NCBI GenBank assembly: GCA_964019155.1
Contig: OZ025242.1
Coordinates: 824,694-888,693 of the forward strand
Source of the DNA: Osedax fenrisi
Taxonomy: Eukaryota > Annelida > Polychaeta > Sabellida > Siboglinidae
Direction: 5' to 3'
DNA: 64,000 nucleotides
The position numbers and the translations under genes are program-made. This document shows, piece after piece, positions 1 through 15,400 of this stretch (position 1 is the first letter of the stretch; each line of letters opens with the position of its first letter). The notes below the pieces were generated by a model that made no database searches, was not told the DNA's origin, and worked only from the letters and a program-made list of their open reading frames with translations.

Positions 1-1820
<1,820 letters not shown>

Positions 1821-1964
1821 CTGATCTTCCTTCCTGCTGGTCATATCACATGATCATGGTATTGTCTTGCACGTGAGAATTACAAACAGCAGCTTGCATT
1901 GGTTACCAGGTATTCACTGTATTGCATAATACTCCTATTGTAAACGCATAATGAATCTTAATAT

Positions 1965-2002
<38 letters not shown>

Positions 2003-3077
2003 CAAATTTAATTTATATGTATTTGTGTGTATATATATAATATATATTTATATAAAATTCACTATATTACATATATGTATATCAGGTTTATATAATCGAA
2101 ATATCTAACAATTTTGATATTTTTGATGATGATACATAGAGAAACAATTTAAATATTATGGGTAATGATATCATGCTTATATAATTGGTCATAATTGATA
2201 TATTATAGTATTCACATAGTTATGGAACATTGATATATGTTAATTAATAAATGATTACCTCTGCAGATATATAGCATATGCAATGTGCATTGCTGTACAT
2301 TATTTATTATCAATTAAATTTGTATTAAAATACTATTTGATGATGATTTAACATATACAGGTATACTCTATACTATATATGTATATATACACACACCCTC
2401 ACATCTACCTATTATTGTGGATTAAATATTAGATGATTAAATAAAGGATGCATGTGTGGTATTAGGCATTATATTGTGAATAATAAAGCTAATGATATGT
2501 GAATGGATATTAGTAATAGTACTATATAATAGTTGGCTAGGATAGACAACATTCACCATGAGACCATGCAATCAATGCATTTTTCATTATGTCAGTGCAT
2601 ACATGATATCCTACCATAACAAAGTGTATAGTGTAATAACACCAGGATAAATTTATAAATTAAGTGGAATTCTAAGAAAAAAACAATAAAATGTGTGTGT
2701 ACCAGGTCATAGTTGTATCTGGATAATATTATCTAATTGTGGATTGATTGATAATGTAATAGAAACACTATACCCAAGGAATAGTGCTAGCTATTAGTTA
2801 TGTACAACAACTGACTACACAGTTTATTATATAATACATGCTGAAATAAATGACAATATAGTAGAATGGTTAAGCAGTATATAATGATTCACTAGATCTA
2901 AGCTATGAATTCTAATCTTTGAGTTTATTCAAATATTGGGCATCAATTTAAACTAATAATACATTTTATAATACACCATACAATATGATTATATTTGTAT
3001 ATTATATATTGGATATGATATGTATAAACATAACAAATAAATAAATACACAGGTCAACTATTGCAATAATATATATT

Positions 3078-3183
3078 ATATATATTCTATAACATTAAAT
3101 GATAAGGTAAATAAATATGTAATGTACTATATATATGTATTGTTTTATTTACCTTATCATTTATTAATGTGTTAGAATATATA
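3078..3183. repeat. Hairpin (foldback) element
   Basis: The arms read aacattaaatgataaggtaa and, inverted, ttaccttatcatttattaat, with further pairing of atattct against agaatat at the outer ends. The loop is a short TA-rich spacer. The structure fits a small MITE or foldback relic. No target duplication can be told from the surrounding TA-rich DNA. Confidence 0.6.
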
Positions 3184-3473
3184 TATATATATATATATAT
3201 ATACTTAGCCCATAGTAATCTACAATAATCGACATCGTTCAACTGTGATATAAAGGTACTTCAAGTGATATATTTTGTAATCGTACAATCATTGAAATAA
3301 TACCTTACAATAGTATGATTTTTATATAAGAGTATTCAAAAATTAAATAATCAATACTAAAGAAATTCTACATACATTACAAATGAACATTATATATGAA
3401 TATAGAAAGTGATTACAATTTGAATAATTCAATAAATTAAAATAAAAAGTGTAATATAGTTAAAACAAAGATA

Positions 3474-3662
3474 TTGCGGAGAAAAGGTGTAACACTCTTT
3501 ATCTACACGACATGATTAATATTCATACGTTCCGCTTCTAGCAGTAATATCAAAAACATTGAAATAGGTTTGAGGCGATTTGCATACTACAATTTTTTCA
3601 TTGCTCTATTAAATTACATGTAATATAAATTATCTGTTACTCGCCACATAGATATGTATAGC
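3474..3662 (+). repeat. Dispersed repeat family, copy 1
   Basis: This stretch runs from the sequence around gtgtaacactctttatc through cgttccgc to ctcgccacatagatatgta. It reappears inverted at about 19485-19665, keeping the landmarks ctatgtggcgagta, agcggaacgtatgaatatta and gggagtgttat. A weaker third copy lies at about 44320-44510. Class unknown; no coding potential or clear terminal repeats are seen in the short shared part. Confidence 0.6.
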
Positions 3663-4020
3663 ATTTAAAACCAACATATCATAAACTTGGGGATCGGTCT
3701 GAAACGGCGCCAATTTAAAAAAAATACCAATATCATATCATTATACATCATATCATACTCGTAAATACAGATAGAATATGATAAATATATATATATATAT
3801 ATACGGATTGCATGTATTCAGCATATACTTTAGTGTAATATATAATATGCATACCATACAGCATGAATATGACATATATAAGTACAACATTTCTAAGGTA
3901 ATTCATGGATTCAACATATAATACTGTGTATTATATAACATGTATACAATACACTTACATCAAAGGAATATTTGTCCACCTAGTTGAAAATCGCTAATTA
4001 GTCGCGAGCTAAATACAATT

Positions 4021-4140
4021 CGTTGATTTTGGCCTTGCCATAGATATAGAGTATCATTGTACTCTATATCTATGGGCCTTGCCCCCTGGTAATGTCTGGC
4101 TATGGGCCCGATCCATCGATATAAAAAAACTTTCTTTATA
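4021..4140. repeat. Two perfect small hairpins
   Basis: ccatagatatagagta at about 4037 pairs with tactctatatctatgg ending near 4075. A second hairpin, atcgatataaa...tttatatcgat, lies at about 4117-4144. They sit just before the larger inverted-repeat cluster and may be separate small palindromic elements or part of it. Confidence 0.55.
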
Positions 4141-4557
4141 TCGATCTTTATACCTGATCGCAGAGCTGAATACTGACATTGGCCCCTAATACGTTATTTA
4201 ACTAATTGAGAGTTCAAGTTAACATCGCGCGGCCGACGTTATATTTCATAGTAAATTATATACAGAGTAGAGAAGTCGTGTTTTATATATACATACATAT
4301 CATAATACCTATTGCTCATATATTAATATAATATTATATACGCCCTACGCGCATTATTAATTTGAACTGTCGGTTAGATACTGGACATGTTGGGGGGTCA
4401 GTCTAAGTGGATTTTTGTACGCGAAGCTTCCACGAGTCAATCAACTGCGTATTATTTTCACAATTAGTGCGCTTAATATTGAAATTGGTGTAATCCATAA
4501 AACGTGGGATGATCACATGAATCCAACTGCAAAATAAATATTCTGTGTGCGCGTATA

Positions 4558-4697
4558 GTAGTTCGATATGGTTAGGGTTTATTAGTGGTTAGTCGTCACT
4601 TAATTATTGACCGTTCTTATATATCACTGAACAGTTAATAATTAATTTAAAGTCATAACTAACCACTAATAAACCCTAACCAAACGAACTACTTGTG
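4558..4697. repeat. MITE-like hairpin, about 140 bp
   Basis: The left arm contains ggttagggtttattagtggt and the right arm its near-perfect complement accactaataaaccctaacc, with outer gtagttcg/cgaactac pairing and a 60-bp AT-rich loop. A non-autonomous DNA element is likely. It lies inside the composite inverted-repeat cluster. Confidence 0.65.
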
Positions 4698-4974
4698 CAA
4701 AGTAGTTCGTTAAAAATAATTTATTTTGCAGTTGAACATATGTGATGATCCAAAACTTGTGGGTATCTATTGTATAATGAATTACTTTATATAAAAAGGA
4801 AAATCGAGTAAAGATAGGTTTTAGTGATATAATAATTTAATAATTTTATATCAATTGAATTATAGCCTTTAGTTGGCTGTTATCGATATTACTTATGTAA
4901 TATAATTAACCTAATTATGATCATAAATATAATTAATTTGATAAGTTATAAAAAAATCTAATATCAAATGAACT

Positions 4975-5215
4975 TTACGATCAATGGACAAATTCGGCTG
5001 ACATTATTGTTCGTAAAGTTAATTTGATTGTATTGTAGTTTTAGCATATAATATTAAATTTATGATCGGCGGACATCTATACATATAATACAATACAATC
5101 AAGTGAAGTTAATGATCGACGGATATCCATTTTCCTAATATAGCATATCACATTAACTTTACGATCGACGGACATCGATGTCCGTCAAATTTGTCTGCTG
5201 ATCGTAAAGTTATCT
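4975..5215. repeat. ACGATC...GGACAT palindrome family, small copy
   Basis: The arms carry ctttacgatcaatggacaaa and, inverted, ttgtctgctgatcgtaaag, with the perfect inner palindrome cggacatcgatgtccg at about 5170. Partial units (gatcggcggacat, gatcgacggatat) lie between. The same motif builds the large foldback at 7217-7819 inside the helicase gene, so this is a second copy of that family. Confidence 0.6.
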
Positions 5216-5370
5216 TGATCCAAAATCTATATTATTATTATTATATGGAGTTAGACTGACATCGGCTCCCAACGTGTCTCGTGTCTAACTGAGAGTTCAA
5301 GTAAACAATACGAGTAGGGCTTATATAATATCATATTAATCATATTAATATACAAGCATACAGTATTATG

Positions 5371-5421
<51 letters not shown>

Positions 5422-6420
5422 ATACAACTTCACTCATAGCTTCGGAAGCTAAAGGAGGCCATGCTTATTATTAAGTGAATAATTTACTGAGAAATATAAC
5501 GCCTGCCGCGAAATGTTTACTTGACCTCTCGGTTTAACATGTGAATTATTGGGGGGCCGATGTCAGTATTCAGAATTATATGTATATATAATTATAATAA
5601 TTATAATTATATATACATATATTATATGATATAATTATATATATATAATATAATATATATATAATTATTATAATAATATATAATGACATATCTAAATATA
5701 TATATATATATATATTATGTAATAAAATTATTAGTATAATAGTATAATATATAATTATAATAATTATAATTATTATTTAATAATATTAATAATATATTAA
5801 ATATATATTAATATATATTTGTAATAATAATATATATTTAATATAATATAATATTATTATATTAATAATAATTTAATTATTAATTATTATAATTATTATA
5901 TAAATTATGTATTATTATAATAATTATATTATATAAATATATGATGTATGTATGGTTATATTATTTAATATACAAAAAATGTATTCATTTCCATCATAAT
6001 AATAAAGATATTAATTTAATTATTATAAATTATTTATTAAATATTAATATTAAATATTATAAATATTAAATATAAAATAAATGATATTCAAAATATAGTG
6101 ATATTCAAAATATCATTATAGTAAGCAATTATTTACTTTTAATTTCACTTATAATTATATAATATGCAACTAACGATATATAGAAATAGTTAATAATATA
6201 ATATTAAATAATTATATTTATTTTTAAAAATAAGGAGTTATTTATTCAACATTTTTGACATCTCTTATTTACTACATACGGGGATTATTTACCGGGTCAA
6301 TATAAGTTCAAATTAATACTCGCCAGTTTGTCTTAATACACGTGCTCTTCAACATTTAAATATTGTTCATTAATATTATAAATTATCATTTTTTTCATAG
6401 TTATTCTATATTAACACAAA

Positions 6421-9400
6421 ATGACACAAAGTTTAAGTGTAAATGAAGATAAGAAGAGTAAAAAATCAAAGGTATTAATATATATAAATATATAGATAAC
6501 ATAAAATATCAACTTATAAAATATTTAATTTTAAATTATAATTATAAAATAATATTTAGTTTTTTACATTCTTAATTACTAATGATAGAGAGTATATAAT
6601 TTAATCAATAACATAATAGTATTAATTTAATACTAGAATGTATTATATATATAATTTAGAAATAAGCATTGCTATTAATTATAACCATAATATAATATTG
6701 AATGAATTTCCAAATGTCAATTTTTGATAAACATACTTATTTAACGTAGAGTATTGAATAATACTGTTTTTTATTACGAATAGCCATAATAACTTACATA
6801 CTATTATTATTCTAATGTTTATAATGTAATTGTTAAAACTGATTCCAAAATTGGTATTATTTATTTTCATATTTATGTTTACACACGAGTTTTTGTAGAA
6901 GCTAATACTTATCGAGAAAATTACACTTAATTGTAAAGCAAGTCCAAATAAACTATCAATACAAAATATACACATGATATGCGTATATAAATAATGATAG
7001 ATTATAATATTTTAGAACTTATTAAATATAGTTTATTTTATGTATTGTTACAATAATTTTACATAAATTTGATAGTAAATTTCGGGCCGCATGAAAAACG
7101 GCACATTTGAATTTATATTCTCTTCTCAGTTTTATTAAACATACTTATAATTAACGCAACTTAATTTTGAAATACATTTATATATTAGTATAAATATTCT
7201 ACATATTATTGGATCAACAGAACATTACGATCAACGGACAAATTATACGGACATCGATGTCCGTTTATTCATATAGACGAACAAATAAACGGACATCGAT
7301 GTCCATTTATCGTAAATTAAATTGTATTTACTATAATGTTTATATGTATTTATAGATGTCCGTTTATCGTAAATTAAATGTTATATACTATAATATTTAT
7401 ATATTTATAGATGTTCGTTTATCGTAAATTAAATGTTATATACTATAATGTTTATATATTTATAGATGTTCGTTTATCGTAAAGTTAATCTTACATACTT
7501 ATAGATGTTCGTTTATCTTAAAGTTAATCTTACATACTTATAGATGTTCGTTTATCGTAAATTAAATGATAAACATCTATAAATATATAAACATTATAGA
7601 CTATAATATAGTATATAACATTATAGTATATAACATTTAATTTACGATAAACGAACATCTATAAATATATAAATATTATAGTATACCTATAACATTTAAT
7701 TTACGATAAACGGACATCTATAAATATATATAAACATTATAGTAAATACAATTTAATTTACGATAAACGGACATCGATGTCCGTATAATGTGTCCGTTGA
7801 TCGTAATGTTCTGTTTATCCATATTATTTACTAAGCATACTGTTCTTACTTATTATGTTAATACATTATTAAAATGATTATAAAAGCTTAACAAATTGTA
7901 ACATATTACTTAAATCTACTAATAAATTGTATCATAAACTTTATGATAAAGCCTATAGTATATATGATATTATTATATTTAACATATACGTTTATATACA
8001 TTTATAAATTTATATATGTGCCGTTATTAATGCGGAACCTTAAATTTTTCATAATTTCTTTAAATTTCTCCTATACTCTTTATTTATATATGTATATATT
8101 ATATTTGGAATTAATATTTAATAATGATAATTATTGAATAATTATGAAATAAACATAACCAACAATTTATATATTATATAATATAAATATATATATATAT
8201 ATATATAATACATGCATTACCCTCAAAGTAGTATATAATATCCTCCAGAGCTTGTCAACTACTACAGAGTATTTAAATGTTGATCTCAATCGTAATAAAA
8301 TCAAACCTGGCTTATATTTGATATAGACTTATGTACATAATTTAGTTTCAGAAGGAAGGTGAAAAATAACCATGGATATATATAAGTAGGTTATATTTAT
8401 ATATAGTTTTATATCTGTTTATATAAATCCCGCCTTGATACAATATCAGAAACTATAATAAGATTGGAATTAGAGGTAACCAAGGATCTCATGCAAGTGT
8501 TTTAATTTGGTTTGGTGATTTCGTGTGCAGTGTAAATTTTACTATTTATAAATAACTATTTAAATTAACATTGCATACGAATCGTATGATACGATATCTA
8601 TGGTAACCAAATTGGAACGCAGTCACAAATAAATATGTTCCGCCGAATTACTATTGATATTAAATGCCGATATTTTATTATTACGTGCATTTTAATTTCA
8701 ACCTGATTATATATATGTATTTAAATGTGGCGACTTCATTATGTTACCAATATGAATACATCGATACATATTTATTTTAAATAAATTGGTTCATAAATTA
8801 AAAATCACAATATATACCAGGTATTCCTATGTATCTAATGTACTGATATTGTATTATACTAGACGGTTTATGCACAGGTATTATACTTTGTAATTAAAAT
8901 GTATATGTATAACCTATTTGTGTATTTTTGGTTATATATAATATATTGACTTAATTTTAACTTACTCCAGGTTTTACTAATCATTATATAAATTTAATTA
9001 GTAGCAAAATTAATCAAATTATAATAGTCAAATATATTATTTATATAACTTACATTATATGCAGGATAGAAAATCTAAAGACTTTAAAAAAGATGATGAA
9101 AAAAAAAGTAAAAAAAAATCAAAACGCAAGGTATCAGAATCTTCTGATGATGGACATAAAAAAGAAAAAAAACGCAGAAAGTCTAAAGTTGACAAATCCG
9201 ATGATGAATCTAATGATGAATCTACAAAAACCGAATCTCCTATTAATGAAAAAACACCAGAAGAAATAGAAGGAGATTTTGATAACTTTAGAATTACTCA
9301 AGCTGTAAGAGAAAAACTATTAGGTAGTATAATTATAAAATCTTTATTTATATATTTATATATTATATTTGTATATTATCAATTCTAGAAAGAGGTGTAA

Positions 9401-12400
9401 AATACTTGTTCCCTATTCAAAGTCAAACATTTAATTACGTTTTTGATGGAGAGGACCTCATCGCTCAAGCAAGTTTGTATTATATAATATAAGTTTAAAA
9501 TAATATATATATATATATTATTTTATTTTTCAGGAACTGGTACAGGAAAAACATTGTCTTTTGCACTTCCTTTAGTAGAAAAGTTAATAGCTGCCGGTAG
9601 TAGAAAACATGAAAGAGGTAGAGCACCAAAAGTTCTTGTTATGGCACCAACAAGAGAATTAGCAAAGCAAGTTGCAGCTGAATTTGAATCTCTATCAGGC
9701 GGAATTAATGCATTAAATGTATTAACTGTTTATGGAGGAACTCCATACTGGCAACAAGAACAGGTTAATAAGATAACAAAATTAATTTTTTACTAATTTT
9801 ATTTATTGCGAAATAATAATGATATTATATATTATATTATGATATAATGCCTATTCGAAGCTATAATAATATTTTAATTGTAATTTTAGTCAAAATATGC
9901 AGAAATTAGATCATTTACGGTCGCTATAATAATTATAAATATATTTATAGCATTACCAAAAATGATGACAATTTAAATTATATATATATATATATATGCT
10001 TTACAATTATGTTGTTTTATATGTTATTGAAATGCCTATTCGAAGCTATAATAATATTTTAATTGTAATTTTAGTCAAAATATGCAGAAATTAGATCATT
10101 TACGGTCGCTATTCTAATTATAAATATATTTATAGCATTACCAAAAATGATGACAATTATATACGGCATATTTTGACATCGTATTAAATTTTTAATATTA
10201 TATACGATGTACAATATGCAAAATATTATTTCATTGGTTATTAAATACTTAAATTATATTTATTTATTTAATTAAAATAACTATTGATATATATTATATT
10301 ATGATATAATTCCTATTCGAAGCTATAATAATATTTTAATTGTAATTTTAGTCAAAATATGCAGAAATTATATCATTTACGGTCGCTATTCTAATTATAA
10401 ATATATTTATAGCATTACCAAAAATGATGACAATTAAAATTATATATGGCATATTTTGACATCGTATTACATTTTTAATATAATATACGATGTACAATAT
10501 GCAAAATATTATTTCATTGGTTATTAAATTCTTAAATTATATTTATTTATTTAATTAGAATAACTATTGATATATATTTATATATTTATTTATTTATGCC
10601 TATTCGAAGCTATGATAATATTTTAATTGTAATTGTAGTCAAAATATGCAGTAATTAGATCATTTACGGTCGCTATTCTAATTATAAATATATTTATAGC
10701 ATTACCAAAAATGATGACAATTAAAATTATATATGGCATATTTTGACATCGTATTAAATTTTTAATATTATATATGATGTACAATATGCAAAATATTATT
10801 TCATTGGTTATTAAATTCTTAAATTATATTTATTTATTTAATTAAAATAACTATTGATATATATTATATTATGATATAATGCCTATTCGAAGCTATAATA
10901 ATATTTTAATTGTAATTTTAGTCAAAATATGCAGAAATTATATCATTTACGGTCGCTATTCTAATTATAAATATATTTATAGCATTACCAAAAATGATGA
11001 CAATTAAAATTATATATGGCATATTTTGACATCGTATTACATTTTTAATATAATATACGATGTACAATATGCAAAATATTATTTCATTGGTTATTAAATT
11101 CTTAAATTATATTTATTTATTTAATTAGAATAACTATTGATATATATTTATTTATTTATGCCTATTCGAAGCTATGATAATATTTTAATTGTAATTTTAG
11201 TCAAAATATGCAGAAATTAGATCATTTACGGTCGCTATTCTAATTATAAATATATTTATAGCATTACCAAAAATGATGACAATTAAAATTATATATGGCA
11301 TATTTTGACATCGTATTAAATTTTTAATATTATATACGATGTACAATATGCAAAATATTATTTCATTGGTTATTAAATTCTTAAATTATATTTATTTATT
11401 TAATTAGAATAACTATTGATATATATATTTATTTATTTATTTATGTATGCCTATTCGAAGCTATAATAATATTTTAATTGTAATTTTAGTCAAAATATGC
11501 AGAAATTAGATCATTTACGGTCGCTATTCTAATTATAAATATATTTATAGCATTACCAAAAATGATGACAATTTAAAATTATATATATATATCCTTTACA
11601 ATTATGTTGTTTTAAATGTTATTGAAATGCCTATTCGAAGCTATAATAATATTTTAATTGTAATTTTAGTCAAAATATGCAGAAATTAGATCATTTACGG
11701 TCGCTATTCTAATTATAAATATATTTATAGCATTACCAAAAATGATGACAATTTAAAATTATATATATATATCCTTTACAATTATGTTGTTTTAAATGTT
11801 ATTGAAATGCCTATTCGAAGCTATAATAATATTTTAATTGTAATTTTAGTCAAAATATGCAGAAATTAGATCATTTACGGTCGCTATTCTAATTATAAAT
11901 ATATTTATAGCATTACCAAAAATGATGACAATTAAAATTATATATGGCATATTTTGACATCGTATTAAATTTTTAATATTATATACGATGTACAATATGC
12001 AAAATATTATTTCATTAGTTATTAAATTCTTAAATTATATTTATTTATTTAATTAGAATAACTATTGATATATATTTATTTATGTATGCCTATTCGAAGC
12101 TATAATAATATTTTAATTGTAATTTTAGTCAAAATATGCAGAAATTAGATCATTTACGGTCGCTATTCTAATTATAAATATATTTATAGCATTACCAAAA
12201 ATGATGACAATTATATACGGCATATTTTGACATCGTATTAAATTTTTAATATTATATACGATGTACAATATGCAAAATATTATTTCATTAGTTATTAAAT
12301 TCTTAAATTATATTTATTTATTTAATTAAAATAACTATTGATATATATTTATTTATTTATTTATGTATGCCTATTCGAAGCTATAATAATATTTTAATTG

Positions 12401-15400
12401 TAATTTTAGTCAAAATATGCAGAAATTAGATCATTTACGGTCGCTATTCTAATTATAAATATATTTATAGCATTACCAAAAATGATGACAATTTAAAATT
12501 ATATATATATATCCTTTACAATTATGTTGTTTTAAATGTTATTGAAATGCCTATTCGAAGCTATAATAATATTTTAATTGTAATTTTAGTCAAAATATGC
12601 AGAAATTAGATCATTTACGGTCGCTATTCTAATTATAAATATATTTATAGCATTACCAAAAATGATGACAATTAAAATTATATATGGCATATTTTGACAT
12701 CGTATTAAATTTTTAATATTATATACGATGTACAATATGCAAAATATTATTTCATTAGTTATTAAATTCTTAAATTATATTTATTTATTTAATTAGAATA
12801 ACTATTGATATATATTTATTTATTTATTTATGTATGCCTATTCGAAGCTATAATAATATTTTAATTGTAATTTTAGTCAAAATATGCAGAAATTAGATCA
12901 TTTACGGTCGCTATTCTAATTATAAATATATTTATAGCATTACCAAAAATGATGACAATTATATACGGCATATTTTGACATCGTATTAAATTTTTAATAT
13001 TATATACGATGTACAATATGCAAAATATTATTTCATTAGTTATTAAATTCTTAAATTATATTTATTTATTTAATTAAAATAACTATTGATATATATTTAT
13101 TTATTTATTTATGTATGCCTATTCGAAGCTATAATAATATTTTAATTGTACTTTTAGTCAAAATATGCAGAAATTAGATCATTTACGGTCGCTATTCTAA
13201 TTATAAATATATTTATAGCATTACCAAAAATGATGACAATTTAAAATTATATATATATATCCTTTACAATTATGTTGTTTTAAATGTTATTGAAATGCCT
13301 ATTCGAAGCTATAATAATATTTTAATTGTAATTTTAGTCAAAATATGCAGAAATTAGATCATTTACGGTCGCTATTCTAATTATAAATATATTTATAGCA
13401 TTACCAAAAATGATGACAATTAAAATTATATATGGCATATTTTGACATCGTATTAAATTTTTAATATTATATACGATGTACAATATGCAAAATATTATTT
13501 CATTAGTTATTAAATTCTTAAATTATATTTATTTATTTAATTAGAATAACTATTGATATTTATTTATTTATTTATGTATGCCTATTCGAAGCTATAATAA
13601 TATTTTAATTGTAATTTTAGTCAAAATATGCAGAAATTAGATCATTTACGGTCGCTATTCTAATTATAAATATATTTATAGCATTACCAAAAATGATGAC
13701 AATTATATACGGCATATTTTGACATCGTATTAAATTTTTAATATTATATACGATGTACAATATGCAAAATATTATTTCATTAGTTATTAAATTCTTAAAT
13801 TATATTTATTTATTTAATTAAAATAACTATTGATATATATTTATTTATTTATTTATGTATGCCTATTCGAAGCTATAATAATATTTTAATTGTACTTTTA
13901 GTCAAAATATGCAGAAATTAGATCATTTACGGTCGCTATTCTAATTATAAATATATTTATAGCATTACCAAAAATGATGACAATTTATAATTATATATAT
14001 ATATCCTTTACAATTATGTTGTTTTAAATGTTATTGAAATGCCTATTCGAAGCTATAATAATATTTTAATTGTAATTTTAGTCAAAATATGCAGAAATTA
14101 GATCATTTACGGTCGCTATTCTAATTATAAATATATTTATAGCATTACCAAAAATGATGACAATTAAAATTATATATGGCATATTTTGACATCGTATTAA
14201 ATTTTTAATATTATATACGATGTACAATATGCAAAATATTATTTCATTAGTTATTAAATTCTTAAATTATATTTATTTATTTAATTAGAATAACTATTGA
14301 TATATATTTATTTATTTATTTATGTATGCCTATTCGAAGCTATAATAATATTTTAATTGTAATTTTAGTCAAAATATGCAGAAATTAGATCATTTACGGT
14401 CGCTATTCTAATTATAAATATATTTATAGCATTACCAAAAATGATGACAATTAAAATTATATATATATATATATCCTTTTCAATTATGTTGTTTTAAATG
14501 TTATTGAAATGCCTATTCGAAGCTATAATAATATTTTAATTGTAATTTTAGTCAAAATATGCAGAAATTAGATCATTTACGGTCGCTATTCTAATTATAA
14601 ATATATTTATAGCATTACCAAAAATGATGACAATTTAAAATTATATATATATATCCTTTACAATTATGTTGTTTATATGTTATGTAAATGCCTATTCGAA
14701 GCTATAATAATATTTTAATTTTAGTCAAAATATGCAGAAATTAGATCATTTACGGTCGCTATTCTAATTATAAATATATTTATAGCATTACCAAAAATGA
14801 TGACAATTATGTTGTTTTATATGTTATTTAAATGCCTATTCGAAGCTATAATAATATTTTAATTGTAATTTTAGTCAAAATATACAGAAATCAGATCATT
14901 TACGGTCGCTATTCTAATTATAAATATATTTATAGCATTACCAAAAATGATGAAAATTTATTTTAATTCAAATTTATAATAATATATACTATAAATTGTA
15001 ATACTATCTTTATAATTATTATTTTCATTCCTAATTTATAATTAATTATAATATATATTTTACAGAAAATTTATGATGGTATAGATGTAATTGTTGGTAC
15101 TCCAGGACGAACCTTAGATTTCTGTGAAAAGGGAACCTTAAATTTGGGTTCTTTAGATCATGTCATTTTAGATGAGGTTGATCAAATGTTAGATATGGGT
15201 TTTGCAGATGTAGTTGAAAAGATTTTGAAATTTGCATATAATTTAGGTTAGTTTATTTAAAACATATTCATATCATCTATTAATTTATATTTAATATTTA
15301 GAAGAAAAAGATACAAATCCACAAAGTTGTATGTTCTCAGCTACAATGCCTTCATGGGTATATCAAACAGCTAGAAAATATATGCGTGAATCATTAAAAC

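Larger units (their letters stand above)
4166..5580. repeat. Composite inverted-repeat cluster (nested foldback or MITE)
   Basis: Two pairs of inverted segments are nested. About 4166-4250 (gctgaatactgacattggcc ...) pairs with 5483-5575 (... ggccgatgtcagtattcag). About 4309-4412 (with gaactgtcggttagatac and ggggggtcagtctaa) pairs with 5248-5340 (ttagactgacatcggctccc ...). All four arms share the core 'gactgacat-ggcccc ... gagagttcaagt', so they look like four related termini in alternating orientation. Two further hairpins (4558-4695 and 4975-5215) lie between them. This is best read as nested insertions of one non-autonomous family. Confidence 0.6.
1822..6420. other. AT-rich intergenic region with foldback elements, no gene recognised
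   Basis: I see no convincing coding exon here. The sequence contains (TA)n runs (near 1968-2000, 3180-3202, 3785-3803, 5375-5420, 5580-5720), a hairpin at about 3078-3183, the inverted-repeat cluster at 4021-5580, and simple AT-rich sequence from 5580 to 6240. The last 150 bases before the helicase start codon (6421) would be its promoter and 5' UTR, but I recognise no promoter motif in this base composition. Confidence 0.6.

Noticed and set aside
9849..14957. CRISPR-like array of repeats with spacers
   Set aside because: Units are 180-290 bp with homologous, not unique, spacers and lie in a eukaryotic intron; this is a tandem satellite.
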